Part shown: positions 33,914 through 43,696 of the stretch, one piece after another
Layout: each line of letters starts with the position of its first letter
How positions within the stretch are numbered: the stretch's first letter is position 1
Source of the DNA: Chromobacterium haemolyticum DSM 19808
GTDB lineage: Bacteria > Pseudomonadota > Gammaproteobacteria > Burkholderiales > Chromobacteriaceae
Assembly: GCF_000711885.1 (NCBI RefSeq)
Contig: NZ_JONK01000018.1
Span: 47,742 to 111,741 of the forward strand
Direction of reading: 5' to 3'
DNA length: 64,000 nt
Notes under the pieces: generated by a model
Told to the model about the DNA's origin: nothing
Database searches by the model: none
Seen by the model: only the letters and a program-made list of their open reading frames with translations
Position numbers and translations under genes: made by a program

Positions 33914-34765
33914 TCAGGCTGCCTTGCGCTTGCCGAACAGGTAGAACAGCGCCAGGCCGATCACGATCATAGGCAGGCTCAGCCATTGGCCCATGCTGAT
34001 CACGTCCGACCGGCCGAAGATGCCGGCGTCCGGCGTGCGGAAGAATTCGCTGCCAAAGCGGGCCAGGCCGTAGCCGATGAGGAACAGCGCGGACACCTGG
34101 CCGCGGGCGCGCGTCTTGGCGCTAAAGCACCACAGCAAGGCAAACAGCGCCAGGCCTTCCAGCGCGAATTCGTACAGCTGCGAGGGGTGGCGCGGCAGGC
34201 CGCCGTACTGGAGCAGGGTCACCATCAGGTCGGAGGACTGCTGCGCCTGGACCAGGTCGTCCATTCTGGCTTGCGGAAACAGCATCGCCCAAGGCAGCTT
34301 GGGATCGGCCACCCGGCCCCATAGTTCGCCGTTGATGAAGTTGCCGATGCGGCCGGCGGCCAGGCCCAGCGGCACCAGCGGCGCGATGAAGTCGGTGACT
34401 TCCCAGAAGCTGCGGCCGTGCTTGCGCGCGAACAGCGCCACGCCGATCAGCACGCCGATGAAGCCGCCGTGGAAGGACATGCCGCCCTTCCACACCATCA
34501 GGATTTCCAGCGGGTGGCTGAGGTAGTAGCCGGGCTGGTAGAACAGCACTTCGCCCAGGCGGCCGCCCAGCACCACGCCGACGGCGCCGTACATCAGCAG
34601 ATCGTCCAGCAGTTTGGAGGTGAGGAAGGCGTGGCCGCGCTTGATGCGGTAATTGCCCAGGATCAGGAAGCTGGCGAAGCCCAGCAGGTACATCAGACCG
34701 TACCAATGAATGGCTAGCGGGCCCAGCTGGATGGCCACGGGGTCGAACTGCGGATGAATGATCAT
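33914..34765 (-). CDS. lgt: Prolipoprotein diacylglyceryl transferase
   Basis: Inner-membrane enzyme transferring diacylglycerol from phosphatidylglycerol to the lipobox cysteine. The 283 residues have about seven helices. The Lgt signature [18 protein letters not shown] is present around residue 140, with [11 protein letters not shown] at the first helix, [14 protein letters not shown] and [18 protein letters not shown] 34765 starts the normal N-terminus ([13 protein letters not shown]). It is transcribed divergently from ilvD. Confidence 0.97.
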   Translation of the reverse strand: MIIHPQFDPVAIQLGPLAIHWYGLMYLLGFASFLILGNYRIKRGHAFLTSKLLDDLLMYGAVGVVLGGRLGEVLFYQPGYYLSHPLEILMVWKGGMSFHGGFIGVLIGVALFARKHGRSFWEVTDFIAPLVPLGLAAGRIGNFINGELWGRVADPKLPWAMLFPQARMDDLVQAQQSSDLMVTLLQYGGLPRHPSQLYEFALEGLALFALLWCFSAKTRARGQVSALFLIGYGLARFGSEFFRTPDAGIFGRSDVISMGQWLSLPMIVIGLALFYLFGKRKAA

Positions 34766-34962
34766 TTGTCAGCCGTGTGCGTTTGCGGTAAAAGAATGTG
34801 GACGGATTATATGGGAAAGCGTTCCCACGCGTCGCGCGGCCCACCCGCCGCCCGGCGCATTTTTGCCTTGAGCTCCCCGGCACCCGGAGCCAGGCGGCCC
34901 GGCCTTAAAGCAGGCCAGGCCCGGAGCGCCTTTCCGCCCATGCAGAAATTAAGGAATCAGCA

Positions 34963-36819
34963 ATGCCCCAATACCGCTCCCGCACTTCCACCGCCGGCCG
35001 CAATATGGCGGGTGCCCGCGCTCTATGGCGCGCCACCGGCATGAAGGACGACGACTTCGGCAAACCCATCATCGCCATCGCCAACAGCTTTACCCAGTTC
35101 GTGCCCGGTCACGTGCACTTGCACAATATGGGCCAACTGGTGGCGCGGGAAATCGAACGCGCCGGCGGCGTGGCCAAGGAGTTCAACACCATCGCCATCG
35201 ACGACGGCATCGCCATGGGCCACGGCGGCATGCTCTACAGCCTGCCCAGCCGCGACCTGATCGCCGACAGCGTGGAATACATGGTCAACGCCCACTGCGC
35301 CGACGCGCTGGTGTGCATCTCCAACTGCGACAAGATCACCCCCGGCATGCTGATGGCGGCCATGCGCCTGAACATCCCTGTGGTGTTCGTCTCCGGCGGC
35401 CCGATGGAAGCCGGCAAGGTGCAGTGGGGCAACGACATCCGCAAGCTGGATCTGGTGGACGCGATGGTGGAGGCCGCCAACAGCGCGGTGTCCAACGAGG
35501 ATGTAGAGCGCGTGGAGCGCTCCGCCTGTCCCACCTGCGGCTCCTGCTCCGGCATGTTCACCGCCAACTCCATGAACTGCCTGACCGAGGCGCTGGGCCT
35601 GTCCCTGCCCGGCAACGGCAGCCTGGTGGCCACGCACGCGGACCGCAAGGAATTGTTCCTGCGCGCCGGCCGGCTGATCGTGGACATCACCAAGCGCCAT
35701 TACGAGCAGGACGACGCCAGCCTGCTGCCGCGCGCCATCGCCACCAAGGCCGCGTTTGAGAACGCGATGAGCCTGGATGTGGCCATGGGCGGCTCCACCA
35801 ACACGGTGCTGCACCTGCTGGCGGCGGCGCAGGAAGCCGGAGTGGACTTCAAAATGGCGGACATCGACCGCATCTCGCGCTCGGTGCCGTGTCTGGCCAA
35901 GGTGGCTCCGGCCACCCAGAAATACCATATGGAAGACGTGCACCGCGCCGGCGGCGTGGTGGCCATCCTGGCTGAGCTGGACCGCGCCGGCCTGATCCGC
36001 CGCGAGGTGCCCACCGTGCACAGCGCCACGCTGGGCGAAGCGCTGGAAGCCTGGGATATCCGCCGCCACGGCGAAGACAGCGAGGCGCGACGCTTCTACC
36101 GCGCGGCGCCGGGCGGCGTGCCCACCACCATCGCCTTCTCGCAATCCATGCGCTACCCGACCGTGGACGACGACCGCGCCGAAGGCTGCATTCGCGACCG
36201 TGAGCACGCTTACTCCCAGGATGGCGGCCTGGCGGTGCTGGCCGGCAATATCGCCGAACGCGGTTGCATTGTTAAAACCGCCGGCGTGGACGACTCCATT
36301 CTCAAATTCAACGGGCGCGCCCGCATCTTTGAAAGCCAGGACGCGGCGGTGGAGGCCATCCTGGCCGACCGCATCGTGGCCGGCGACGTGGTGGTGATCC
36401 GCTACGAAGGCCCCAAGGGCGGCCCCGGCATGCAGGAAATGCTGTATCCCACCAGCTATCTGAAATCCAAGGGTTTGGGCAAGGACTGCGCTTTGCTGAC
36501 CGATGGCCGCTTCTCCGGAGGCACCTCCGGCCTGTCCATCGGCCATGTGTCACCGGAAGCCGCGGAGGGTGGCGCCATCGGTCTGGTGGAAGAGGGCGAC
36601 CGCATCGAGATCGATATCCCGGGCCGTTCCATCCGCTTGGCGGTCAGCGATGAAACGCTGGCTGCGCGACGCGCGGCGATGGAAGCCAAGGGCCGCGACG
36701 CCTGGAAGCCGCTGGGCCGCGACCGCCTGGTCAGCCCTGCGCTGCGCGCTTACGCGGCGATGACCACCAGCGCCGACACCGGCGCGGTACGCGATGTGAC
36801 GCAAGTAGAACGCCGTTGA
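34963..36819 (+). CDS. ilvD: Dihydroxy-acid dehydratase
   Basis: Iron-sulfur enzyme of valine/isoleucine/leucine biosynthesis converting 2,3-dihydroxy acids to 2-keto acids. The 618 residues are standard length. Fe-S and active-site regions: [53 protein letters not shown] and [20 protein letters not shown]. The 5' leader 34766-34962 holds no obvious attenuator or leader peptide. Confidence 0.97.
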   Translation: MPQYRSRTSTAGRNMAGARALWRATGMKDDDFGKPIIAIANSFTQFVPGHVHLHNMGQLVAREIERAGGVAKEFNTIAIDDGIAMGHGGMLYSLPSRDLIADSVEYMVNAHCADALVCISNCDKITPGMLMAAMRLNIPVVFVSGGPMEAGKVQWGNDIRKLDLVDAMVEAANSAVSNEDVERVERSACPTCGSCSGMFTANSMNCLTEALGLSLPGNGSLVATHADRKELFLRAGRLIVDITKRHYEQDDASLLPRAIATKAAFENAMSLDVAMGGSTNTVLHLLAAAQEAGVDFKMADIDRISRSVPCLAKVAPATQKYHMEDVHRAGGVVAILAELDRAGLIRREVPTVHSATLGEALEAWDIRRHGEDSEARRFYRAAPGGVPTTIAFSQSMRYPTVDDDRAEGCIRDREHAYSQDGGLAVLAGNIAERGCIVKTAGVDDSILKFNGRARIFESQDAAVEAILADRIVAGDVVVIRYEGPKGGPGMQEMLYPTSYLKSKGLGKDCALLTDGRFSGGTSGLSIGHVSPEAAEGGAIGLVEEGDRIEIDIPGRSIRLAVSDETLAARRAAMEAKGRDAWKPLGRDRLVSPALRAYAAMTTSADTGAVRDVTQVERR

Positions 36820-36859
36820 TATTTGTCATATTTCCTTAACCGGTTTCCGGATAGGATTC

Positions 36860-36898
36860 GGGCCGTGCGGTTTTTTGCCGTGCGGCCCATTGTTTTTT
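36860..36898 (+). terminator. Terminator after ilvD
   Basis: GGGCCG ... CGGCCC outer stem with an inner CGG/CCG pair around a T6 loop, followed by CATTGTTTTTT. It lies 40 bp after the ilvD stop. Confidence 0.7.
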
Positions 36899-37567
36899 AG
36901 GGCGCGGCAACCATCTGGTCTTCATTCGCTCGCCGCTGTTTTCGCAGGCGCAGCCTCGCTTCTTTCTCGCCTCCCGGCTTCCGGCGGCGTCTTAGTCTTG
37001 TTCATTTGTTTTCGAATCCAACAGTTCTTCTCTGTGTGTTTTCCTAAATTTTCACAAACGAAATCCGTTCTAATGCCGTTAGTCATATGCTTTGTCTGTT
37101 TAAATCTAAATGGCATTGTTTTTGACTAAAGCGAAAACGGATCAAGATAGCGCAGATACCTGAGAGGAGGGAGGACGTGATCAAGTTGCGAGGGACAGGC
37201 AGGCAAGTTCCCTTATTACACGAATTTTAATAATTTTGTTGTTTAACAAAAGCTTAGCGAATGCTTAGCATGGGTGTGGCTGGGGGAAAGGCAAAAAAAA
37301 TGCGCGGTACCGTTAGGTCCGCGCCAAGTCTACAAAGGAGAAATAGAGGAGAAACTATCAAGAAGCAATTGCTGCATCTCAACGAGAACGAATTATCCAG
37401 ATTGCGGTATCGAGTGTCAACATGTTGTTTTTCGCAAATGTGTGAAATTATAATTTTCTGTCGCGCATCTGGTACATCTCGGCCGGGGCCGCCTCTGTCG
37501 CGGCGCACCATGGCCGCCGCAGCTGTGCCAAAATAGCGGTTTTCCGATTGCAGCAGGATTCCCCTTC
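36899..37567. other. AT-rich 670-bp intergenic region with possible RNA structure
   Basis: No convincing gene. The centre (37000-37260, 37330-37470) is far more AT-rich than anything else in the window outside the left-edge island. Three perfect pairs lie in 80 bp: ATCCGTT (37063-37069) with AACGGAT (37136-37142), AATGCC (37072-37077) with GGCATT (37112-37117), and TTAGTCA (37079-37085) with TGACTAA (37123-37129). The last two cross. A 17-codon frame GTG 37177 to TAA has a strong GGAGGGAGGA site, but I have no support that it is made. The region is upstream of the gene of unknown function at 37568. Confidence 0.35.
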
Positions 37568-38647
37568 ATGGACGCCGTACGCCATACCCTTCCCGATCCG
37601 CGCCAGTACCACCCGCAAGTGGCGCTGACCAATATGCTGATTCACAATGCCCAGTCGGCGCTGAACGCCAAGACCGAGTCCGATCGGGAAATGTGGTTCT
37701 CAGCGGTGCGAGACGCGATGGCCGAGATGCTGGCGCGCGGTGAGCTGCTGTCCATTTCCGTGGCGCTCGCCATGGTGCCGTCGCAGCAATGCTATCAATT
37801 GGTGTGGGACGCGCTGCGCGACGCGGTGGAAAACACCGGCGGCGGCCGCGCCATTGTCTTCGCCATGCCCTTGGTGTTGGTGGCCGGCAGCAAGAGCCAG
37901 ACCACGCTGCCCGGCGAGATTGCCGACGAGGCCGGCCTGAACCAGCTGCTGCGCGAGCACGGCGTGTTCGCCGGCGACGCCGACGTTGCCTTGGGCGGCG
38001 CGCTCTTGCACCCGGACAGCGTGGTGGGCTTGGACTCCGCCCAGCTTTATAAGCTGAACCGCGACCCGGCCCATGCCCGCGCGTTGCTGCCGCAGCAACC
38101 GGCACCGGTCACGGTAAAAGAAGAGGGCGTGTTCCTGCGCTACCTATTGGGCGTGGCGATTCAGCCGGAGGGCGCGGAACCGCCGTTGCGCCTGGGCGGC
38201 GCGGTGGGCAGCTGGGGCATGCCGCTGATGAAATTCCTGGGCGAGCAGTTGAAGGCCGACGGCGTGACGCTGTTCCCCATCGCTCGTCCGCCGATGCCCG
38301 CGATGCAGGCGATGGTGGCGGGCAACTACGCCCGTTTCGAGGTGGCGATGCAGGTATTCGCCAGCAGCCAGATCCGCCGCCTGCGTGAACTGAACAAGGA
38401 GCCGGTGGCCATCCTGTCCGCTCACGATAACGGCGAACTGCATATCACTCTGTCCGCGGAAGGCGACGAGCGCAATTGGGAAGCCTTCGTCTGGCCGCTG
38501 GCGGCGCTGGACAATGTGCAACTGATTGAAGAAAGTTTCCGCGAACTGATGGCGGAATGCCATGTGCGCGAAGTGCATGTGCTGCCGGAGCTGCACCCGG
38601 ACAGCAAGGACGGCGTGCCCCTGTTCTTTACCGCCGACGATTTGTAA
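37568..38647 (+). CDS. Conserved-looking cytoplasmic protein of unknown function
   Basis: A 359-residue protein, no signal peptide or membrane helix. I recognise no domain. Features: an N-terminal region of alternating helices (NMLIHNAQSALNAKTESDRE), a middle segment AIVFAMPLVLVAGSKSQTTLP, a Gly-rich GGAVGSWGMPLMKFLGEQL, and an acidic C-terminus (ELHPDSKDGVPLFFTADDL). Codon use and GC match the chromosomal genes, so it is not recent foreign DNA. Its TAA stop (38645-38647) is the left TAA duplication of MITE-1 copy 8. It is monocistronic and preceded by the AT-rich region. Confidence 0.75.
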   Translation: MDAVRHTLPDPRQYHPQVALTNMLIHNAQSALNAKTESDREMWFSAVRDAMAEMLARGELLSISVALAMVPSQQCYQLVWDALRDAVENTGGGRAIVFAMPLVLVAGSKSQTTLPGEIADEAGLNQLLREHGVFAGDADVALGGALLHPDSVVGLDSAQLYKLNRDPAHARALLPQQPAPVTVKEEGVFLRYLLGVAIQPEGAEPPLRLGGAVGSWGMPLMKFLGEQLKADGVTLFPIARPPMPAMQAMVAGNYARFEVAMQVFASSQIRRLRELNKEPVAILSAHDNGELHITLSAEGDERNWEAFVWPLAALDNVQLIEESFRELMAECHVREVHVLPELHPDSKDGVPLFFTADDL

Positions 38648-38790
38648 GAACGTGTTTACGATCTCGCGAGCTAAGGAGAGACAAGGCGAAAACAGCTGAG
38701 AAAGCGGAGTGTACACACGGTACATGCGCATTTTGAAGGTGCACACACCGTGTAACGCTCCACGACGCGCAGCAGATCGTAAACAGGTTC
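38648..38790 (+). mobile_element. MITE-1 copy 8 (143 bp), on a stop codon
   Basis: It starts GAACGTGTTTACGATC and ends GATCGTAAACAGGTTC, the best-preserved ends in the window. Perfect TAA duplication (38645-38647 and 38791-38793); the left TAA is the stop codon of the upstream gene. Internal motifs include CTCGCGAGCTAAGG and CGCAGCAGATC. Confidence 0.95.
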
Positions 38791-38813
38791 TAAGCCCCGT
38801 CCCATTTTGTTCG

Positions 38814-38848
38814 ATGACCAAGCCCCGCATGAAGCGGGGCTTGGTCAT
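38814..38848. terminator. Bidirectional hairpin between convergent genes
   Basis: A perfect 15-bp stem ATGACCAAGCCCCGC / GCGGGGCTTGGTCAT with a 5-base loop. It separates MITE-1 copy 8 from the stop of the convergent LysR gene. No long T-run on either side. Confidence 0.65.
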
Positions 38849-38853
38849 GGGGC

Positions 38854-39789
38854 TCAGCCTTTCGCTTCCGGCTGATGGCGCGCCCATGGCGCGACGGCCA
38901 GCCGCGCCGCCAGATAGTCGATCAAGGCCTGCACCCGCGCCGGCCGGCTGCGGCCCGGCGGCGTCAGAATGTAAAGCGCGATCGGGTCCACCTGCCAATC
39001 CATCATCACGGTTTCCAGTTCGCCGGCCTGCACATCCTGCCAGGCCAGGAATTCCGGCTGAAGCGCCAGGCCCAGGCCGGCGCGCAGCGCCGGCGTCAAT
39101 GCCTCGGCGTTGTTGACCCGCAGCGGCGAGGGCATTTCCAGCGCGAACTCGCCTTCATCCGGGTGGCGGAAGCGCCAGAACTGCCCGCCGGGCGCGTTGC
39201 TGTACAACAGCGCGCGGTGTTCGGCCAACTCGCGGGGATGGCGGGGCCGGCCATAGCGCGCGAAATACGCCGGGGAGCCCACCAGAAGGATGCGCACCGC
39301 GCACAGGCGGCGGGCCAGCAGGCTGGAGTCGGTCAGCGAGGCGATGCGCAGCGCCAGGTCCAGCCGTTTGGCCACCAGATCCACCTGCTCGTCGCTGAAG
39401 TGGAAGTCCAGTTCCACGTCCGGGTGGCGGGCCATGAACTCCGGCAGCAGCGGCGCCAGGTGGGACAGGCCGAAGGACATTGGCGCGGTGACCCGCACCG
39501 CACCGCGCAGGCTGGTGGATTGCTCGGCGATGTCCGCCTCCACCGCCTCGCCCTCCGCCAGGATGCGGCTGGCCCGCTCCAGCGCGGCGTGGCCGGCCTC
39601 GGTCAGCGTGATGCGGCGCGAGGTGCGGTGGAACAGCATGGTCTTCATTCGGGCTTCCAGGCGCGTGATGGCCTTGGACACCGTGGCCTGGGACAGCGTC
39701 AGTTCCGCGGCGGCGCGGGCGAAGGAGCCGCATTCCGCCACCTTGGCGAAAATAGCCCAGGCTTCCAGATCGGGGAGTCGTTTCATCAT
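38854..39789 (-). CDS. LysR-family transcriptional regulator (of the pirin operon)
   Basis: A 311-residue regulator. The N-terminal winged helix reads FAKVAECGSFARAAAELTLS then QATVSKAITRLEARMKTMLF. The effector domain follows from residue ~90 (LRGAVRVTAPMSFGLSHLAP; ELDFHFSDEQVDLVAKRLDL). It resembles the group of LysR regulators that sit next to pirin genes. It is divergent from the pirin gene with a candidate operator between them. Either of two adjacent ATG codons (39789, 39786) may be used. Confidence 0.92.
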   Translation of the reverse strand: MMKRLPDLEAWAIFAKVAECGSFARAAAELTLSQATVSKAITRLEARMKTMLFHRTSRRITLTEAGHAALERASRILAEGEAVEADIAEQSTSLRGAVRVTAPMSFGLSHLAPLLPEFMARHPDVELDFHFSDEQVDLVAKRLDLALRIASLTDSSLLARRLCAVRILLVGSPAYFARYGRPRHPRELAEHRALLYSNAPGGQFWRFRHPDEGEFALEMPSPLRVNNAEALTPALRAGLGLALQPEFLAWQDVQAGELETVMMDWQVDPIALYILTPPGRSRPARVQALIDYLAARLAVAPWARHQPEAKG

Positions 39790-39861
39790 TGGATTCGCTT
39801 CAGGCGATGGATTTCAATTTTAACCATCAAACTGCAAGATAGCGCATTAATCATGTCAAAA

Positions 39862-39919
39862 ATGGAAACGATGCAATTCCATATATCCCGTTAACATAGC
39901 GTTGTCCGCTGCGTATAGT
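39862..39919 (+). promoter_or_regulatory. LysR operator and pirin-operon promoter
   Basis: The inverted repeat ATGGAA-N9-TTCCAT (39862-39882) lies just upstream of a sigma-70-like promoter, TTAACA (39891-39896), 17-bp spacer, TATAGT (39914-39919). A dyad ending ~9 bp before the -35 is the usual place for a LysR activator site. Pattern match only. Confidence 0.55.
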
Positions 39920-39977
39920 GGTTGCATCAGACGCGTCGCCGGGCAGGCGGCGCCTCGCCACAATACGGGAGGACAGC

Positions 39978-40679
39978 ATGATAGAACATCGCTCTTTCGC
40001 CAGCCTGGGCGGAGCCCACCATGGCTGGTTGGACGCCAAACACCATTTTTCCTTCGCCGAATACCATGACCCGGCGCGCATGCACTGGGGCGCTCTGCGG
40101 GTGTGGAACGACGACACCATCGCGCCGGGCACCGGCTTTCCTCCACATCCGCATGCGGATATGGAAATCATCACTTATGTTCGTGAAGGCGCGATCAGCC
40201 ACCGCGACAACCTGGGCAATCAGGGCCGCACCGAGGCCGGCGATGTGCAAGTGATGAGCGCAGGCAGCGGCATTGTTCACTCTGAATACAATCTGGAAGC
40301 CGTCGACACCCGTATTTTCCAGATCTGGATCATGCCGGAGCGGCGCGGAGGCGAGCCGTCCTGGGGCAGCAAACCGTTTCCCAAGGAGGACCGCTCCGGC
40401 GCCTTCGTCGCTCTGGCCAGCGGCATGGACGGCGACGATCAGGCCTTGCCGATCCGTGCCGACGCCCGCGTGTTGGGCGCCGCCCTCAAGGCCGGCGAAA
40501 GCGTCGATTACCGGTTGGGCGCACAGCGTTGCGCTTATCTGGTGCTGGCTCGCGGCCGGGCGGAGGTTAACGGCGTGACGCTGCAAGCCCGCGACGGCGC
40601 GGCGATCCGTGATGAGGACTTGCTGCGCATCGTCGCCGGAGAGGACGCCGAACTGATTCTGGTGGACAGCCGCGAATGA
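39978..40679 (+). CDS. Pirin family protein
   Basis: Bicupin of 233 residues. Metal-binding His residues of the N-terminal cupin are seen in PPHPHADMEIITYVREGAIS and in GSGIVHSEYN. YhhW-type pirins act as quercetin 2,3-dioxygenases in vitro, while other pirins are redox-dependent transcription cofactors. ATG 39978 has GGAGG upstream; the open frame is longer. It is the first gene of an operon induced, by inference, by the divergent LysR. Confidence 0.9.
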   Translation: MIEHRSFASLGGAHHGWLDAKHHFSFAEYHDPARMHWGALRVWNDDTIAPGTGFPPHPHADMEIITYVREGAISHRDNLGNQGRTEAGDVQVMSAGSGIVHSEYNLEAVDTRIFQIWIMPERRGGEPSWGSKPFPKEDRSGAFVALASGMDGDDQALPIRADARVLGAALKAGESVDYRLGAQRCAYLVLARGRAEVNGVTLQARDGAAIRDEDLLRIVAGEDAELILVDSRE

Positions 40680-40776
40680 CTGCCGCGGCGGGCAGGGGCC
40701 GGCGGCCCTTCTGCCCGCCCGGCGTCTTGCCCACCCGGCCGCCGTCTGTTCATTCCTTGATCCACTGGAGAATGCC

Positions 40777-41430
40777 ATGAGCCTGAAAGCCACCCCGACC
40801 CCCAGCCCGCTGTTGCTGACCCCGCACGATCACACGCTGATCCTGATCGACTACCAATCGCAGATGGCTTTCGCCACTCACTCCATCGACATGCCCACGC
40901 TGCGCAACAACGCCGGCTTGGTTGCCAGCGCCGCCGCCGGCTTCAAGGTGCCCACGATACTGACCACTGTGGCCGAAAAGAGCTTTTCCGGGCCGATGTT
41001 CGAAGAGGTGAGCGCCCCCTTTCCCGGACAGCGTATGCTGGACCGCAGTTCGATGAACACCTGGGAAGACGCGGCGGTGATTGATCGCGTCAACCATATC
41101 GGCAAGGGCCGCATTGTGCTGGCGGGCTTGTGGACCAGCGTCTGCATTGTCGGCCCGGCGTTGTCCGCGCTGTCCCAGGGCTTCGAGGTCTACGTGATCG
41201 CCGACGCTTGCGGCGACATCTCGGCGGAAGCGCACGAGCGCGCGATCCAGCGCATGGTGCAGGCCGGCGCGCGGCCGATCACGGCCTTGCAATACTTGCT
41301 GGAATTGCAGCGCGACTGGGCGCGAGCCGACACATACGACCTAACCACCGGCATCGCCAAAAAGCTGGGCGGAGGCTACGGCTTGGGCATCCAGTATGCC
41401 AAAACCATGTTCGGCGCCCAAGAAGGTTGA
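40777..41430 (+). CDS. Isochorismatase-family hydrolase, YcaC-like
   Basis: A 217-residue cysteine hydrolase. The catalytic Asp is in TLILIDYQSQMAF, the Lys region in KVPTILTTVAEKSF and the nucleophilic Cys in LAGLWTSVCIVGPALSAL. The C-terminal extension (TGIAKKLGGGYGLGIQYAKT) is that of YcaC. The substrate of YcaC is not known. It follows pirin by 97 bp and precedes the XapX gene. Confidence 0.88.
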   Translation: MSLKATPTPSPLLLTPHDHTLILIDYQSQMAFATHSIDMPTLRNNAGLVASAAAGFKVPTILTTVAEKSFSGPMFEEVSAPFPGQRMLDRSSMNTWEDAAVIDRVNHIGKGRIVLAGLWTSVCIVGPALSALSQGFEVYVIADACGDISAEAHERAIQRMVQAGARPITALQYLLELQRDWARADTYDLTTGIAKKLGGGYGLGIQYAKTMFGAQEG

Positions 41431-41487
41431 TCCGCCGAGCGTATTGATTCCATGCCGGCGGCCACGCCGCCGGTAGAGGGCGCAAGC

Positions 41488-41715
41488 ATGAAACCTTATC
41501 TGATTTCCTTGGCGACCGGCCTGTTGGTGGGCGTCATCTACAGCCTGCTGCACGTGCGTTCGCCGGCGCCGCCGGCCGTCGCCATCCTCGGCCTGCTGGG
41601 CATGTTGATCGGCGAGCAGCTTTGGCCCCAATTCCAAGCGTTGCGCCATGGCGCGCCAGCCGCCGTCAGCCAGCCGGCGAGCCCGGTCGCCGCCTCACAG
41701 GAGAAGCAATCATGA
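41488..41715 (+). CDS. XapX domain protein
   Basis: A 75-residue small membrane protein. Two hydrophobic segments with the XapX core (MKPYLISLATGLLVGVIYSL and RSPAPPAVAILGLLGMLIGE), followed by a polar tail of low complexity. Function unknown; in other bacteria it is found in similar operons with pirin, hydrolases and amidohydrolases. Its TGA overlaps the ATG of the amidohydrolase gene (ATGA). Confidence 0.85.
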   Translation: MKPYLISLATGLLVGVIYSLLHVRSPAPPAVAILGLLGMLIGEQLWPQFQALRHGAPAAVSQPASPVAASQEKQS

Positions 41716-43601
41716 CCACCACTGCCTTGGCCGATCTCATTTTGCGCAATGGCCGTTTCACCACGCTGGACCGCGCTCGGCCCTGCGCCAGCGCAGTTGC
41801 CGTTAAGGATGGCCGCTTTCTCGCCGTGGGCGAGGACAGTGAAATCATGGCGTTGGCCGGCGCGGCCACCCGCGTGATCGATCTGCGCGGTCGCAGCGTT
41901 TTGCCCGGCCTGATCGACAACCATACTCACGTGGTGCGCGGCGGCCTCAACTTCAATATGGAGTTGCGTTGGGACGGAGTGCGTTCGCTGGCGGACGCCA
42001 TGGAGATGCTGCGGCGGCAGGTCACCGTTACGCCCGCGCCGCAATGGGTGAGGGTGGTGGGGGGCTTCACCGAGCACCAGTTTCTTGAGAAGCGCCTGCC
42101 CACGCTGGAGGAGATCAACGCGGTAGCGCCGGACACGCCGGTCTTCTTGCTGCATCTGTACGACCGCGCCTTGCTCAACGGCGCGGCTCTGCGCGCGGTA
42201 GGCTACACCAAGGACACGCCGGCGCCGCCGGGCGGCGAAATCGTCCGCGGCGCCGACGGCGCGCCCACCGGCTTGCTGCTGGCCAAGCCCAATGCGGCCA
42301 TCCTGTACGCCACCCTGGCCCAAGGACCCAAGCTGCCCTTTGATTACCAACTCAACTCTACCCGCCATTTCATGCGTGAGCTCAACCGCCTGGGCGTGAC
42401 CGGCGTGATCGACGCCGGCGGCGGCTTTCAGAACTACCCGGACGATTACGCGGTGATCCAGCAACTGGCCGACGCCGGCCAGATGACGGTGAGATTGGCG
42501 TACAACCTGTTCACCCAAAAACCCAAGCAAGAGAAAGAGGACTTCCTCAACTGGACCGCCGGAGTCAAATACAAGCAGGGCGATGATTATTTCCGTCACA
42601 ACGGCGCGGGGGAGATGCTGGTGTTTTCCGCCGCGGACTTTGAGGATTTTCGTCAGCCGCGGCCGGACATGCCGCCCGAAATGGAGGGGGAACTGGAGGA
42701 GGTGGTGCGCATCCTGGCGCAAAACCGCTGGCCGTGGCGTTTGCACGCCACTTACGACGAAACCATCTCCCGCGCGCTGGACGTGTTTGAAAAAGTGGAC
42801 CGCGACATTCCCTTGAGCGGCCTGAACTGGTTCTTCGACCACGCCGAAACCATTTCCGATCGCTCAATCGACCGCATCGCCGCGCTGGGCGGCGGCATCG
42901 CGGTGCAACACCGCATGGCTTACCAGGGCGAGTATTTCGTCGAGCGCTACGGCGCCGCCGCCGCCGAGGCCACCCCGCCGATCGCCCGCATGCTGGCCAA
43001 GGGCGTCAAGGTGTCCGCCGGCACCGACGCCACCCGCGTCGCCTCGTACAATCCATGGGTGTCGCTCGCCTGGATGGTGACCGGCAAGACCGTGGGCGGC
43101 TTGCGGCTCTACCCGCAGCGCAACTGCCTGGACCGAGAAACCGCGCTGCGGATGTGGACGGAGAACGTGGCCTGGTTCACTCATGAAGAAGGCCGGCGCG
43201 GCCGCATCGAAGCCGGGCAGTTCGCCGATCTCATCGTGCCGGACCGGGACTTCTTCGCTTGCGCCGAGGACGACATCTCCTTCATGAGCTCGGACTTGAC
43301 CATGGTGGGAGGCCGCATCGTTTACGCCGCCGCCGACTTTGCCGCGCTGGACGACAATCCCTTACCGCCGGCGATGCCGGATTGGTCCCCGGTGCGACGC
43401 TACAAAGGCTACGCCGCTTGGGGCGAGCCGGAGGGCGCTGGCCGCCGCTCGCTGCACCGCCAGGCCGGCGCGGCCTGCGCTTGCGCCAGCGCCTGCGGCC
43501 TGCACGGGCATCAGCACGCCCGCGCCTGGGACGCGGGCCTGCCGGTGTCCGACTCCCAGAGTTTCTTCGGCGCCCTGGGCTGCTCCTGCTGGGCGGTTTG
43601 A
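41712..43601 (+). CDS. Amidohydrolase family 3 (YtcJ-like) metal-dependent hydrolase
   Basis: A 629-residue amidohydrolase. The first metal site is PGLIDNHTHVVRGG, further His ligands are in WFFDHAETISD and IAVQHRMAY, and the final Asp in VSAGTDATRVASYNPW. The C-terminal beta-sandwich (GQFADLIVPDRDFF) is followed by a Cys/Ala/His-rich tail (ACACASACGLHGHQHARAWD, ending CSCWAV). The tail is unusual and could bind metal. It starts at ATG 41712, overlapping the XapX stop, and is the last gene of the operon. Confidence 0.88.
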   Translation: MTTTALADLILRNGRFTTLDRARPCASAVAVKDGRFLAVGEDSEIMALAGAATRVIDLRGRSVLPGLIDNHTHVVRGGLNFNMELRWDGVRSLADAMEMLRRQVTVTPAPQWVRVVGGFTEHQFLEKRLPTLEEINAVAPDTPVFLLHLYDRALLNGAALRAVGYTKDTPAPPGGEIVRGADGAPTGLLLAKPNAAILYATLAQGPKLPFDYQLNSTRHFMRELNRLGVTGVIDAGGGFQNYPDDYAVIQQLADAGQMTVRLAYNLFTQKPKQEKEDFLNWTAGVKYKQGDDYFRHNGAGEMLVFSAADFEDFRQPRPDMPPEMEGELEEVVRILAQNRWPWRLHATYDETISRALDVFEKVDRDIPLSGLNWFFDHAETISDRSIDRIAALGGGIAVQHRMAYQGEYFVERYGAAAAEATPPIARMLAKGVKVSAGTDATRVASYNPWVSLAWMVTGKTVGGLRLYPQRNCLDRETALRMWTENVAWFTHEEGRRGRIEAGQFADLIVPDRDFFACAEDDISFMSSDLTMVGGRIVYAAADFAALDDNPLPPAMPDWSPVRRYKGYAAWGEPEGAGRRSLHRQAGAACACASACGLHGHQHARAWDAGLPVSDSQSFFGALGCSCWAV

Positions 43602-43696
43602 CTCCGGGATAGAAGAAGCCAGCGCGCGGCCGCGGCCGGCTGCGTTATCATGACGATGGCCTGCCGCGCCCGCGGCGGCGCCCATCTTGAGGACAC

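Noticed and set aside
36875..37129. 84-codon frame after ilvD
   Set aside because: It begins in the ilvD terminator, has a mixed composition and no ribosome site.
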